Notes: a model not told the origin generated them from the sequence alone. 64,000 nt of DNA from JAPOUP01 sp965203255 (GCA_965203255.1 OZ241882.1:3720001-3784000), one strand, 5' to 3'; counted from the first letter of the stretch, positions 1 through 8,940 are shown. A program made the numbers and translations.

Positions 1-940
1 CTCTGTCACAGGCCTTGGCCACCTCATAGACGTAGGCCCTTGCCGAGTTCATCGCGGCATACATGTCGGCGACCTTGCCCTGCATGAGCTGAAAGCTGCC
101 AATCGGCCGGCCAAACTGTCTGCGTTCGGCAAGATAGGGCATGATCTCGTCCATGCAGGCGGCCATGATTCCAGTGCCGATACCAGCAAGCACCACTCGC
201 TCGTAATCAAGGCCTGACATCAACACGGTAGCGCCGCACCCTTCCTGTCCAAGTACATTTTCGTATGGAACCTCAACATTCTCGAAGATGAGCTCCGCCG
301 TGTTCGACCCGCGCATTCCGAGCTTGTCAAAGTGTGGACCGGTCGAAAATCCGGTCATGGATCGCTCAATGATGAAGGCGGTGATGCCCTTTGAGCCGAC
401 GTCCGGGTCAGTCTTTGCGTAGACAACCAAAGTGTCCGCGTCTGGCCCGTTCGTGATCCAGTATTTGGAACCATTCAGCCGGTAATGATCGTTTCGCTTG
501 TCCGCTCGAAGATTCATCGAAACGACATCCGATCCAGCTCCGGCTTCGGACATCGCGAGCGCACCCACATGTTCCCCTGATACGAGCCCTGGCAGAAACC
601 GCTGCCTTTGTTCCTGTGTGCCGTTCAATCTGATCTGGTTGACACAGAGGTTCGAATGTGCGCCGTAGCTCAATGACACGGAAGCAGAGGCTCGCGCGAT
701 CTCTTCCACTGCCACGGTGTGGGCGAGATATCCCATACCAGCGCCGCCGAACTCCTCCTCAACCGTGACTCCCAGGATTCCCAACTGTCCCATTTCGCGC
801 CACAGCTCGGATGGGAACACATTCGTTCGGTCAATCTCTGCAGCCAGAGGCTTCACGCGGTCCTGGGCCCAGCGATGGACGGTCTCCCGGAGCGCATTCA
901 CGTCTTCGCCAAGATCAAACCTCATGGATGCGGCGAACAT
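1..940 (-). CDS. ivd: isovaleryl-CoA dehydrogenase, 3' end beyond left edge
   Basis: FAD enzyme that oxidises isovaleryl-CoA to 3-methylcrotonyl-CoA in leucine breakdown, passing electrons to ETF. I translated it by hand: ATG at 940 has GGAGGG about eight bases upstream, and 313 residues are visible, so roughly 75 C-terminal residues of a normal ~390 lie outside the window. LSYGAHSNL at residues 90-98 and the helix with LDYER (Glu247) are typical of this subfamily; in human IVD the catalytic base is the Glu at that place. SEAGAGSD (131-138) and WITNG (161-165) are acyl-CoA dehydrogenase flavin/substrate motifs. A promoter and palindrome sit just upstream, so it is probably first gene of a leucine-degradation operon running off to the left. 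Another acyl-CoA dehydrogenase is possible but less likely. Confidence 0.93.
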   Translation of the reverse strand, partial: MFAASMRFDLGEDVNALRETVHRWAQDRVKPLAAEIDRTNVFPSELWREMGQLGILGVTVEEEFGGAGMGYLAHTVAVEEIARASASVSLSYGAHSNLCVNQIRLNGTQEQRQRFLPGLVSGEHVGALAMSEAGAGSDVVSMNLRADKRNDHYRLNGSKYWITNGPDADTLVVYAKTDPDVGSKGITAFIIERSMTGFSTGPHFDKLGMRGSNTAELIFENVEVPYENVLGQEGCGATVLMSGLDYERVVLAGIGTGIMAACMDEIMPYLAERRQFGRPIGSFQLMQGKVADMYAAMNSARAYVYEVAKACDR

Positions 941-963
941 GGGAATTTCCCTCCGGGATTAAA

Positions 964-977
964 TGAACGCTTGTTCA
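964..977. promoter_or_regulatory. palindromic operator upstream of ivd
   Basis: TGAAC-4-GTTCA, a perfect 5+5 inverted repeat. It lies between the -10 box and the start codon of ivd, where a bound repressor would block transcription. Shape and position resemble TetR-family operators; the cognate regulator is not in the window. Confidence 0.5.
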
Positions 978-978
978 A

Positions 979-1007
979 TAAATATCCTGCCCTTCCTTTC
1001 CCGTCAA
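979..1007 (-). promoter_or_regulatory. sigma70-like promoter of ivd
   Basis: On the minus strand TTGACG (1007-1002), a 17-base spacer and TATTTA (984-979), close to the sigma70 consensus. It ends about 40 bases before the ivd ATG and abuts the palindrome at 964-977. Confidence 0.6.
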
Positions 1008-1350
1008 TCGGATTTCGCAAGAGTGAACTTGTCCGCAGGACTTCCACACTTACCGGGCTCCATCAATTCCGCAGTTCAGGGAGCCCATTCCGATTGCCGA
1101 GATAGCGGCGGGCTCGGGTTCCTATTCTGTAATCCCCGATGTCCAAACCCAGCGAAGGGCTTGTGCATACGCAAACTCCATATCGGTTCATTCTCTGATG
1201 GTTGCATCTGGCGTGACCGGCGTTTGCATGCAGCGAAGCGGTCCTTGCGAGGCCAATATCCACAATTTCGACACATTGGAGATCGTCCCGGAACAGCTCA
1301 CAGCAACTCATGTCATCCATTTCCGGGGAACGAGGTGCAGGTACGCCTCA
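1008..1350. other. intergenic stretch, no supported gene
   Basis: Short overlapping open frames exist on both strands but none has a ribosome site, recognisable motif or consistent codon pattern. It lies between the ivd promoter and the IS5 insertion. The native stop codon of the aminotransferase at 3772 was next to base 1347 before IS5 inserted, so this is the original aminotransferase-ivd intergenic space. Confidence 0.6.
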
Positions 1351-1393
1351 GAGTTTGACCAATAAGTCATTGTTTTAATCATATCATCCAGTT

Positions 1394-1691
1394 TCAGGCA
1401 CTTACTTCCTTTGCCAGCCGCCGGAACAGGAACCGGCAGGCGGCCAGCCGCGCCCAGGCCACGGAACCCGCAAGGCTCCGCCCGCAGTCCTTCGCCAGAC
1501 GGCGGCAGCGCGACATCCAGGCGAAGGCGCGCTCCACGACCCGGCGGCGGTACAGCACCGTGAACCCCTGGTTCCCCTGGGTCTTTCCACGATCCCCGGC
1601 ACCTCGGGGACACCCGTCTCCGCGAGCCTGGCGCACGGTCCCGCGCCGCTGCAGCCGCTGCCGGCCCAGACCTCCGTCACCTCCGGCGCCT
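1394..1691 (-). pseudogene. IS5 transposase, C-terminal piece
   Basis: C-terminal part of an IS5 DDE transposase: RRRVVERAFAWMSRCRRLAK holds the conserved glutamate region, followed by ~35 residues to TGA at 1394-1396. It continues in homology from the piece at 3153-3692 across the IS110 insertion. The FADSGY-like motif expected upstream reads WAGSGC, so the second catalytic Asp appears lost. Frame changes add to the damage. Confidence 0.75.
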
Positions 1692-1738
1692 CGTATGTTC
1701 AGAGAATCAGAAATGAAAGGAGGTGGTGGCTGTGGAAA

Positions 1739-2010
1739 AATCTGGCGCGCTTTCCTGTGGAAAACATGCCGGTTGCCTTCCGCCGTTCCTCCGGTTCATT
1801 CCTGTGTCGGGGCCGACGCCGCCGGGTCCCACCCGGCGGCGTCGGTGCGGGGCTGGCCCCGCAGGACGGGTTGGACCGATACCGCCTTGGATCGCGACAG
1901 CGGATCCGTGGGGAAGCGTGGTCGGCCCGTCCTCCCGTCCGTCTCCCGGGTCCTGGATGGATGCCTGGGTTTTCAGAACCGGATCATCGCGAGGACAGGA
2001 GCGGGAGAGC
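1739..2010 (+). ncRNA. candidate bridge (seek) RNA region of IS110
   Basis: Non-coding, GC-rich leader between the IS110 left end and the transposase start. It holds two adjacent perfect hairpins: 1813-1827 with 1831-1845 (15 base pairs, 3-base loop) and 1846-1853 with 1856-1863 (8 base pairs). IS110-group elements are known to encode a structured guide RNA in this position; the assignment here rests on position and structure only, and the RNA boundaries are not determined. Confidence 0.4.
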
Positions 2011-2955
2011 ATGACAGCCATAGTCGCCGGAATCGACGTAAGCAAGCGTACACCCGACATCCACGTCAACGGGCGTGACTTCACGGCCACCAACGACACG
2101 GTCGGCTTCCGAAAGGTCGCCCGCCTCCTCAGGGAGGGCGGCGCCGTGAAGGCCGTCATGGAGACCACGGGGCGCATGCACCGGGCGCTTCTGCAGTCGC
2201 TGCACGCCAGGGGTTTCGCCACCCTCGTGGTGAACCCCCGCCAGGCCCGGGACCTCCCGAAGGCCGCCGGGGCGCTGGGGAGGACGGACAGGGTGGACGC
2301 CAGGATACTGGCGGCCTTCGGGGCCGCGTTCCCGGAGATGCCGGCCACGGCGCCGGCCTCCGCCGCCATCGACCGGCTCCGCGACATGCTGGTGCTGCGG
2401 GACAGACCCGTGGACCAGCGCGCCGGGACGGGGACCGTCGTGTCGGAGGTCGGCGCCGGCGCGCCCGGCACGGAGGTCGGCAGGGTCCTTAAGGATATCG
2501 ACGCCGCCATCGCGGCGCTGGAGCGGCGGATCGGCGGGACGGTTGCCGGATCGCCGGAGTTCGCCGACAGCCACCGCATCCTGACCTCGGTGCCCGGCAT
2601 CGGCCCCGTCACCGCGGCGGCGCTGGTCGCGTGGATGGCGGAGCTGGGCTCGATCGGCAACCGGCAGGCCGCATCCCTGCTCGGCGTGGCCCCCTTCGCC
2701 CGCGACAGCGGCACCCTGAAGGGCGGGCGCCACATCGGCGGCGGGAGGGGACGTCCGAGGGACGTCGTCTATATGGCCGCGCTGTCGGCCAGCAGGTGCT
2801 CCCCGGACATGAGGGAACTGTACGATCGCCTCAGGGGGAGGGGAAAGCCCCACAGGGTCGCCCCCGTCGCCGTCATGCGCAGGCTGGTCGTGACCGCCAG
2901 CGCCCTTCTCCGCGACCGCCGGGTGTGGGAGGACCGGACGGCGGCCGCCGCCTGA
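2011..2955 (+). CDS. IS110-family transposase (DEDD)
   Basis: 314-residue recombinase that moves the element using an RNA guide. The N-terminal RuvC-like DEDD domain shows GIDVSK (Asp at residue 7), METTG with the Glu, and RTDRVDA with the Asp pair. The C-terminal Tnp20 domain has SVPGIGPVTAAALVAW, then GVAPFARDSG with the candidate serine nucleophile and GGRHIGGGRGR. ATG 2011 is preceded by GGAGCGGGAGAG. All expected catalytic residues are present and there is no frameshift, so this may be one of the few active transposases here. An in-frame extension upstream to 1723 is leader, not protein. Confidence 0.9.
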   Translation: MTAIVAGIDVSKRTPDIHVNGRDFTATNDTVGFRKVARLLREGGAVKAVMETTGRMHRALLQSLHARGFATLVVNPRQARDLPKAAGALGRTDRVDARILAAFGAAFPEMPATAPASAAIDRLRDMLVLRDRPVDQRAGTGTVVSEVGAGAPGTEVGRVLKDIDAAIAALERRIGGTVAGSPEFADSHRILTSVPGIGPVTAAALVAWMAELGSIGNRQAASLLGVAPFARDSGTLKGGRHIGGGRGRPRDVVYMAALSASRCSPDMRELYDRLRGRGKPHRVAPVAVMRRLVVTASALLRDRRVWEDRTAAAA

Positions 2956-3152
2956 CGGCAGGCCGGACCGCGTCCGTCCGGCGCGGAAACGAATCACCTT
3001 CAGGCCGGCCGGGGTCTCCCCGGCGGGCGCTTCGGCGCGCCCGGACGGCGCCGCCTGTGGGGAACGCTGTGGAAAGGTCCGGGACAGCCGGACACGGAAC
3101 CCGGAAAAAACGGAAAAAAAGCCGGATCCGGGCTTGATTCCAGACATGGATG

Positions 3153-3692
3153 CTTCCCCGGCATCTCCAGGATGACCTCCGGGGCGCCGTCCCGGTCCCG
3201 CGCGTCGGCCGTGTGGGCCTGGATCACGATCGGGTTCCCCTCCACATCGACGGCGATGTGACGCCTTCGGCCCCTGGCCTTCCTTCCGGCACCGTACCCC
3301 GACGGCCCCGCCGTCTCCGTCGTCCTCACCGGCTGGCTGCCGGTCCCGGCGGCGGTCGGCTCCGGGTCACGCCCCGCCCGGTCGCGCGCCAGGCCACGCG
3401 GCGCGTCCGTCATGCGCTCCAGGACGCCGCTGCCGCGCCACGGATGGAAACAGTCCTGGACCGTGGTGAACGGTGCGGAACACCTGGGAACCGCCCGCCA
3501 CCGGCAGCCCGCCGCCAGCATGTACCGGATCGCGTTGAAGACCTCGCGGAGATCCGTGGACCGGGGGCGGTCCAGCTGCGACGGCGGCGGCGGAAGCGGC
3601 TCAACCAACGACCATTCCCCGTCGGTCAGGTCGCTTTCATATCGCTCCGCATTGCGCCTGTACCTCTCCCGGGTGGTCCCATTCCAGGCCAT
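3153..3692 (-). pseudogene. IS5 transposase, N-terminal piece
   Basis: Begins at MAWNGTTRERYRRN (ATG 3692) and continues through LTDGEWSLVEPLPPPP and SQPVRTTETAGPSGYGAG to the IS110 junction. In IS5 transposases the last motif normally reads DSQSVKTTE; here the Asp is replaced by Gly (GTGSQPVRTTE), which removes the first catalytic acid. The same change is present in the copy at 12028-12861. Confidence 0.8.
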
Positions 3693-3771
3693 GGTATCCT
3701 CCCTGTCTGGTTGTTGTTCGACACGGAGATACCACATCTGGCGGAGGTCATCCACATTTTAGGTCAACCTC

Positions 3772-5022
3772 TCAGTCTGCAACGGAGTCGTCCGAACCTG
3801 TCAACGCCTTCCAAACAGTCGATACCTCAGCGCGAATGATGCGGGCGATCAACGCACAGTCATCAAGCGAAAACGTGAGCGGAATGCGCATGTCCATCAG
3901 CCCTGCCAGCACGCGGTCAGTTCCTGGCAACCTTTCTACAGGAGCATAGTGCCAACTGTCGTAGCGTGACGTAAAGCCCATGGGCTCTTCAGCACCGAAC
4001 CATTTGAGTTCAACCCCACGTTCCCTACAGCGGGCGACGACATCTTCCACCGCACCTGGGCTCCAATCAGTTAACAGAAACTGTATTGAAGACCCAACGT
4101 AGGCCTCCTCCCGAGGCCGTTCGATCAATCGAAGTCCGGGCGTGTCCCGCAATCCGTCCTCGATGCAACGATACCGGGCATTCCATCGGCCGCACTGCGA
4201 ATCAAGGTCCTTCAACTGCGGCCGCAGGACCGCCGCCCTCAGACTATCCATCCGGCCTGACAGATTCGGCGTGGAGTAGCGAATTTCATTGAAGGCTTCA
4301 GGCGGGGGAACGGCCAGATGACGACCGTAGAACATGTATGAGCCGGACAGCATTACGGCTCGAGCGGCAAGGGCAGCGTCGTCGGTCACCAGCAGACCAC
4401 CCTCACCGGAATTCATATGTTTGTACGTCTGGGTGGAATAGCAGCCGATCACACCATGCCGACCCGACGGAATCCTGCGCCAACGCGCGCCCATCGTGTG
4501 CGCACAATCCTCGACTACCTTGACCTTTGAGTCATTGCAGATCGCCATCAAACGGTCCATGTCGCAGATATGGCCGCGCATATGGCTGAGCAGCAGAACG
4601 GCTGCACCGCTTGAGGCGGCCTTTGCCGACAGATCATCGAAATCGATCGTCAGTCCGTCTGTCGTCTCGACAAGAATCGGTTCCGCGCCTATGCCTGCGA
4701 TCGCGCCCGGAACCGGGGCCAGCGAAAAGGCGTTGGACAATACGTGATCGCCCGGTGCCACTCCGACGGCACGCAGCGCCGTCGCAAGTGCGTATCCACC
4801 CGAGGTTACGGCAAGACAGAATTTCGCATCGACAAACTCCGCGAATTCCTGTTCCAGAAGCGCCACTTCGCCGACCTCACCGTTGATCAGGTTGTAGCGG
4901 TGCAACCGACCATGACGCATGACGTCCTGAGCCGCGGCGATGCCCGTTTTCGGAATCGGCTCCTGCTGCGTGAAACTGCCTGTGAAGACTTCGCTCATAG
5001 GCACAGATTGAGGGTGACTCAT
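3772..5022 (-). CDS. DegT/DnrJ/EryC1/StrS-family PLP aminotransferase
   Basis: 416-residue PLP-dependent enzyme of the sugar/cyclitol aminotransferase family. VTSGGYALATALRAVG (~74-89) is the cofactor phosphate loop, VVEDCAHTMGARW carries the Asp that contacts the pyridine nitrogen, and STQTYKHMNSGEGG holds the Schiff-base lysine. Length is normal. The substrate cannot be told; family members aminate keto-sugars or keto-cyclitols. It lies 200 bases downstream of the phosphatase gene on the same strand. The native TGA stop (3774-3772) is the IS5 target duplication, so the insertion abuts but does not change the protein. ATG at 4998 is an alternative start. Confidence 0.85.
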   Translation of the reverse strand: MSHPQSVPMSEVFTGSFTQQEPIPKTGIAAAQDVMRHGRLHRYNLINGEVGEVALLEQEFAEFVDAKFCLAVTSGGYALATALRAVGVAPGDHVLSNAFSLAPVPGAIAGIGAEPILVETTDGLTIDFDDLSAKAASSGAAVLLLSHMRGHICDMDRLMAICNDSKVKVVEDCAHTMGARWRRIPSGRHGVIGCYSTQTYKHMNSGEGGLLVTDDAALAARAVMLSGSYMFYGRHLAVPPPEAFNEIRYSTPNLSGRMDSLRAAVLRPQLKDLDSQCGRWNARYRCIEDGLRDTPGLRLIERPREEAYVGSSIQFLLTDWSPGAVEDVVARCRERGVELKWFGAEEPMGFTSRYDSWHYAPVERLPGTDRVLAGLMDMRIPLTFSLDDCALIARIIRAEVSTVWKALTGSDDSVAD

Positions 5023-5048
5023 GACTTCGTCAATGGTATCGGCCGCAT

Positions 5049-5234
5049 CTATATTGGGGGACTGCCAATCAAATTTCCGTTGTCAGTAGGTGGTTCCATC
5101 ACTTCGCGTTGCCGCGGCACTGTCAGGCTTTGCTCCAGGTCAGGGAAGACAGGCTTAAGAACATCACTGATGATTCCGATCCAATCGTTCCAGTTAGTGA
5201 ACCGTTCCTGCAAAGGACATGACGCATCAGCCAA
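5049..5234 (-). CDS. small hypothetical ORF between phosphatase and aminotransferase
   Basis: 61 codons from a TTG overlapping the phosphatase stop (TTGGCTGA). The product is proline-rich at its end and has no motif I recognise. The only support is the tight overlap with the gene before it and the 26-base gap before the aminotransferase ATG. It could equally be spacer sequence. Confidence 0.25.
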   Translation of the reverse strand: MADASCPLQERFTNWNDWIGIISDVLKPVFPDLEQSLTVPRQREVMEPPTDNGNLIGSPPI

Positions 5235-5886
5235 TCAGTTGCGGAACAAGTCCAACGAGTTTGTCGTAATGGTCAAGCTGCGCATCGGGTTGCAGTTCTT
5301 CGATACCTTTGCCTTCCGCGCCAAAGGTCACCAATATGCAGGGAACACCCGCGGCACTGGCTGTATCGCGATCAATCGCCGTATCACCAACCAACAACGA
5401 TGCTTCGACGCTGCCGCCGGCGCGTTCGACCGCTGCGATATAGGGTGCCGGATGTGGCTTTCGCACCGGCAGCGTATCCGCCCCAACCAATGAATCGAAT
5501 AGAGCCCGTATCCCAAGCCGCTGGATCAACTCTTCAGCCAGACCTTCCGGCTTGTTGGTGCATATTCCCGTCCGATATCCTGTTTCCCGCAGACGCTCCA
5601 ACGCCACCACCATACCTGGATACAGCTGGGAAAAGACGTCTATATTCCGGCCATAATTCTCCAGCAGCAGTGGGTACTGGGCTCCGACCCGGTCATCACC
5701 GATTCCCAATCTCTGGAACCCCAATCGGAGAAGTGCCCGACCGCCATGAAAGGCGATTGTCTGATCCCCTTTGGGGTCAAGTACTTCCCCACATCCTAAG
5801 GCACGGAAACATGCATTTGCCGCAGCGATTAGGTCGCCGCTGGTATCCACGAGCGTTCCGTCGAGGTCAAATATCACCGTTCGCAT
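5227..5886 (-). CDS. gph: phosphoglycolate phosphatase-like HAD hydrolase
   Basis: 219-residue HAD-IA phosphatase. Motif I is DLDGTLVDT (nucleophile Asp at residue 7 from ATG 5886), motif II CTNKP, motif III the Lys in RKPHP, motif IV VGDTAIDRDTA with the Mg-binding Asp residues. ATG 5886 is preferred to the longer frame from 5922 because the HAD domain starts at once after it. The likely reaction is 2-phosphoglycolate to glycolate plus phosphate, clearing the product of DNA repair or Rubisco oxygenation. In Rhodobacterales this gene usually stands divergent to glmU; here glmU is 7.8 kb away with accessory DNA between. Confidence 0.85.
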   Translation of the reverse strand: MRTVIFDLDGTLVDTSGDLIAAANACFRALGCGEVLDPKGDQTIAFHGGRALLRLGFQRLGIGDDRVGAQYPLLLENYGRNIDVFSQLYPGMVVALERLRETGYRTGICTNKPEGLAEELIQRLGIRALFDSLVGADTLPVRKPHPAPYIAAVERAGGSVEASLLVGDTAIDRDTASAAGVPCILVTFGAEGKGIEELQPDAQLDHYDKLVGLVPQLIG

Positions 5887-5922
5887 GGCGCGCTCTTTGG
5901 CAGGTCTCGCCAACGGTCGCAA

Positions 5923-6261
5923 CCTATCAGGACTATCGCTCCCGGAACCGGATAGGTCGCGAGAGCCAGGTACGGCGCGGTAACTGACCGAGCCAGAGCA
6001 CGGTTCGAAGTTCGGGTATCATCGCAACTTGAATTCGAGACCGAGACGCTTCCCCGCCGAATCGTTCCGCACGCGGCGTTCGAGATGGCCGATTGCGGTG
6101 TCCTCGGCACGCTCACGGCGACCGCGCATGCTGCCACCCTGTCGGGCGCCGGCCGGCGGCAATTGAGCGTCACAAAGCGATGACTCCTGGAGAACGCAGC
6201 GATGACCCTGGTCCATAGAGGGTAGCAAGCCATTTGCAGGCGATTCCCCATCCTGCCGACC
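5923..6261. other. no supported gene
   Basis: Short frames on both strands carry no recognisable domain and no good ribosome site. May be decayed coding sequence. Confidence 0.5.
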
Positions 6262-6852
6262 TCAACCCATCTGGACGGTCTCGGTCCAGAGGGCGTTGAG
6301 GGGAAAGGAGATGGCATCGAAGGGCGGCAGCGAGATCAGAGCGTCATCCATAAGTGTTGCCAGCAGTACCCACAGGCCGTTGCGAAGTTCTAAGGCCTCC
6401 AATGTCCGTGCGTCAGGATCCACGAACCAGAGATGGGAAACCCTCTCGCGGGCATAGACGCCCCGCTTTTCTCCCTGATCAAACCGTCTGGTCGATGGCG
6501 ACAGCACTTCACACACCCAGTCCGGGGCCTGCGTGAAATAGGCTCCTTCCATATCTTCGACCATAGTCTCTCGACGCCAACCCGCGATATCCGGAACAAC
6601 GATGTCCTCGCCAAGGTGCAGTTCCGGCTCAAAAAGGATCAACCAGCCACCCGGACCACCATCACCATAGTTGAATGGAGGGCCGATTTTCATTCCCATA
6701 CCCGAACTTGCCCATGCATGGCGCTTGGCCGGTCTTGGCTGGGTATGCAGCGTTCCAGCGACCACTTCGGCCACCATGTGCGGCGGAGTGTCCAGAACGT
6801 TCTGATATGTCGCCGGCTCAGACACCTTCGCAATGCGTCGCGCTCTGCCCAT
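6262..6852 (-). CDS. Uma2-family (DUF820) restriction-endonuclease-fold protein
   Basis: About 196 residues. Core motifs VPDIAGWRR, PDWVCEVLSPSTRRFD and the following KRGVYARERV match the PD-(D/E)XK fold of Uma2 proteins, with the Asp of VPD and Glu of CEVLSPST as metal ligands. Start ATG 6852 gives six bases after GAGGA; ATG 6858 has none. Uma2 proteins are abundant in cyanobacteria and scattered in proteobacteria, often near mobile DNA; their biological role is not established. Intact. Confidence 0.85.
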   Translation of the reverse strand: MGRARRIAKVSEPATYQNVLDTPPHMVAEVVAGTLHTQPRPAKRHAWASSGMGMKIGPPFNYGDGGPGGWLILFEPELHLGEDIVVPDIAGWRRETMVEDMEGAYFTQAPDWVCEVLSPSTRRFDQGEKRGVYARERVSHLWFVDPDARTLEALELRNGLWVLLATLMDDALISLPPFDAISFPLNALWTETVQMG

Positions 6853-7511
6853 GTCCATTCCTCATAGGTGACCATGCGGATGGATAACAAATGACGCACG
6901 GGCTGTCAGGTGGGAAACCGTCATTTGCGGATCAAGACCAATTTTGAGGTGGTTCCAAGCGGTGTGTTCAATCGCGCCACTTGATTCCAGACATGGTCGT
7001 TCCTGCCACCGTCGTGCTGATTGGTCCGGACGGCAATTCCATAGGGTGGACGTCCTTGGCAGTCAAACGAAATACTGGCTCATATCCAAAATCAAAACCG
7101 CACCTTTAGCGCCGAAGCCAAATCACTGATGAAAGGCTTTTGCTCTACCGCTGTCCCGAATCACGGCCGCCTTTCGTTATCGATTGGTTGCAGACACAAT
7201 CCCTGCCAATCCACCGGCGGAGGTGGCCAACGTTGGTGCCTATGGATTATACCAATCCAAGACATGAGGGACTTATGAAAGAAGTGTCCATTAGGTGTCA
7301 CTCAATCAGGTTAATGGACATGATTCGGATTCGCCTTGACTCTTCGTGCTGCCCAACCTGTCGAGCAGCATACGAATCCGTTGGCCAGAACACGAAAAGG
7401 CGCTCAACAAGAGCGCCTTTTCTGGAAGCCGGGGATCCGTCGCCATAGGCGACCGCCGATCATGTCCCGACATTTCATCTAACTACACAGGAGATCCGGG
7501 TTCGATTATCA
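6853..7511. other. long intergenic stretch with an IS110-end match and a hairpin
   Basis: No gene supported. CTTGATTCCAGACATGG at 6980-6996 is identical to 17 bases near the right end of the IS110 element, which suggests an old IS110/MITE scar. A hairpin lies at 7395-7421. A tRNA-like string on the minus strand around 7090-7165 was rejected. Confidence 0.45.
7395..7421. terminator. perfect 11-bp hairpin, terminator-like
   Basis: AAAAGGCGCTC and GAGCGCCTTTT pair around a 5-base loop. With A-rich and T-rich flanks it could terminate transcription from either side. Confidence 0.5.
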
Positions 7512-7748
7512 ATGGATGAAGAAACCGCAAAGAGGTTGGTGACATTCTTATCGCATGAAAGATTGAAAGCACTGATCGAAGTCACGGTCACACGGTCTTG
7601 TGCCATCGATCTGTATCAGGAAATCCTCGCTCTGGGCTGCGAAATGATTGAGGATTATAACCTTGAGTCACATCGACCAGCCGAAAAATCTGCGGTGGGT
7701 CAGGATTCCTTCGACACGAACGGTCGCATGAAAGTCTGGCGGACCTGA
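7512..7748 (+). CDS. hypothetical protein, probably truncated by IS66
   Basis: 78 codons: a helical N-terminal ~50 residues (MDEETAKRLVTFLSHERLKA) followed by a tail read from IS66-flank DNA. LSHERL...AIDLYQE faintly recalls the helical start of some abortive-infection proteins, too weak to name. The lower GC than the neighbouring IS suggests a genuine remnant. Confidence 0.35.
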   Translation: MDEETAKRLVTFLSHERLKALIEVTVTRSCAIDLYQEILALGCEMIEDYNLESHRPAEKSAVGQDSFDTNGRMKVWRT

Positions 7749-8669
7749 TCAAGCGACCACCCCGGCATGTCGATTTCTTCTTCCATTTCCGCCTTGCTTG
7801 GTTGGCAGCTGCTCGGCTTCATGTCCGATGCCGACGTCCTCTATCGCTTGTTTGCCCCGCTTGCGGTGCAGGAACCTGAGGGTCAGGGACCCGTCGGTCA
7901 GCACATGCAGCCACTGGGTTTCGCCATCGGCCCTGAAGCCGGTCCCATCTGCATGCAGGGCCGGGCAGGTCAGAAGGTATTCGGCGGCAGCGGCCTGCCA
8001 CGATCCAAGCGCATCGTGAAGGCGCTGGATGTAGCCAGGACAGCTGGCCTCGGACAGCTTGGGACCGGAGATGGCCCGCACCAGTTCGACGGCCCGGCGC
8101 AAAGACAGCATTTGGGCGATCAGCAGGCTGATCACGAATGCCTGAAAGCCAACGCCATATTGCAACGGCCCCGGCATGTTTTCAGGGAAGCGCCCCTTGG
8201 TTCGGGTCCGGCATTCGGGGCAGTCCCTGGTTTCCGCGACGACCCTTCTCTCGACAACTGTGAATTCGGGATCGTACTGGATACGCTGCTCGCGAGATGA
8301 TGGTTCGACGTCTGGGAGATCAGCCCCGCAGCCGTCACAGGCATCGACGGTGGAGGTTTCCCCGACAGTGACCTTCCGGAGGTTTTCGCCCGTCATCCAG
8401 TTCGACTTCGCGCCCTTGCCGGAGTTCTTTCTGCTGCGTTGTCCGGTTTCGTCCTTATCCGTCCGCGATGGCGGGATACCGGAGTTTATGCCGGTTTTCC
8501 TGATGGCCTTCTCCAGAAAGACGGCGATCAGGATTCCCAATAGACCGCGCAACACGCCAATAACTGCATGGACGTCATCTGGAATCTTTCCCGCTTTGCG
8601 CAGCGAGGCAATGCGAGCCTTGGCTGCATCGAACTCGTCACGCAGGGAAGTGCCGTTCACGCCTGGCAT
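7749..8669 (-). pseudogene. IS66 TnpC transposase, C-terminally truncated
   Basis: 306 residues. A coiled N-terminus and SGIPPSRTDKDE linker lead to a zinc-ribbon region (CDGCGADLP, CPECRTRTKG) and the start of the DDE domain with LHADGTGFR, the first catalytic Asp. The frame then runs into unrelated sequence and stops, so about 150 residues with the other acids are missing. Cannot transpose by itself. Confidence 0.8.
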
Positions 8670-8940
8670 CAGTCAGACCGCAGTGTCTTGGACATCAGGC
8701 CAGTGCCAGTCGGAAAGCGCATCGCCTCACGCTCCCACATGCCGCGAACAGCCTTGCCCGAACGGTCGACCCAATGCATCCTTTCCGGCTTCAACCGAAC
8801 AGGGGCCATGACCCGACAGAAACATGAAAATCGCAATGGGGGAATCGAGAATGAACGATTCAGACCGTCGCAGCCAAAGGCGAAGGAGGTATATTGGCAG
8901 ATACAGACCCCAAAACTGCTGTTGAGTTTTAGGGGCTTAC
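7749..8940 (-). mobile_element. IS66-family element, truncated
   Basis: The end at 8940 begins GTAAGC on the minus strand, the usual IS66 terminus, followed by a bulged 10-bp hairpin. Inside is the N-terminal two thirds of a TnpC transposase; TnpA and TnpB are absent and the other end is lost. Confidence 0.65.

Larger units (their letters stand above)
1692..3152 (+). mobile_element. IS110-family element, apparently intact
   Basis: Boundaries follow from where IS5 copy 1 loses alignment with IS5 copy 2. The left end begins CGTATGTTC and the right end finishes GACATGGATG. The dinucleotide CT lies on both sides (1690-1691, 3153-3154), as expected for the core of IS110 recombination, and there are no inverted repeats or longer duplication. 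It has a 319-base non-coding left part, one transposase and a ~200-base right part. The same two ends, without the middle, occur at 11801-11925. Confidence 0.8.
1351..3771 (-). mobile_element. IS5-family element copy 1, interrupted by IS110
   Basis: Ends are GAGTTTGAC (1351) and GTCAACCTC (3771), matching the ends of the copy at 11995-12940. It is flanked by a 3-base target duplication TCA (1348-1350 and 3772-3774), as expected for the IS427-type IS5 group with TNA targets. The transposase runs on the minus strand in two pieces because an IS110 element occupies 1692-3152. Without that insert it is about 950 bases. Confidence 0.85.

Noticed and set aside
1984..3147. 387-codon minus-strand frame
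   Set aside because: Antisense to the IS110 transposase; Arg/Gly/Pro-rich and without motifs.
7090..7165. tRNA-like sequence on the minus strand with GGTAGAGCA and GGTTTTGATT
   Set aside because: No acceptor or anticodon stem pairs properly and the T-arm stem is absent.
8911..8935. Hairpin CCCCAAAACT with AGTTTTAGGGG as a terminator
   Set aside because: It is better explained as part of the IS66 end beginning GTAAGC at 8940.
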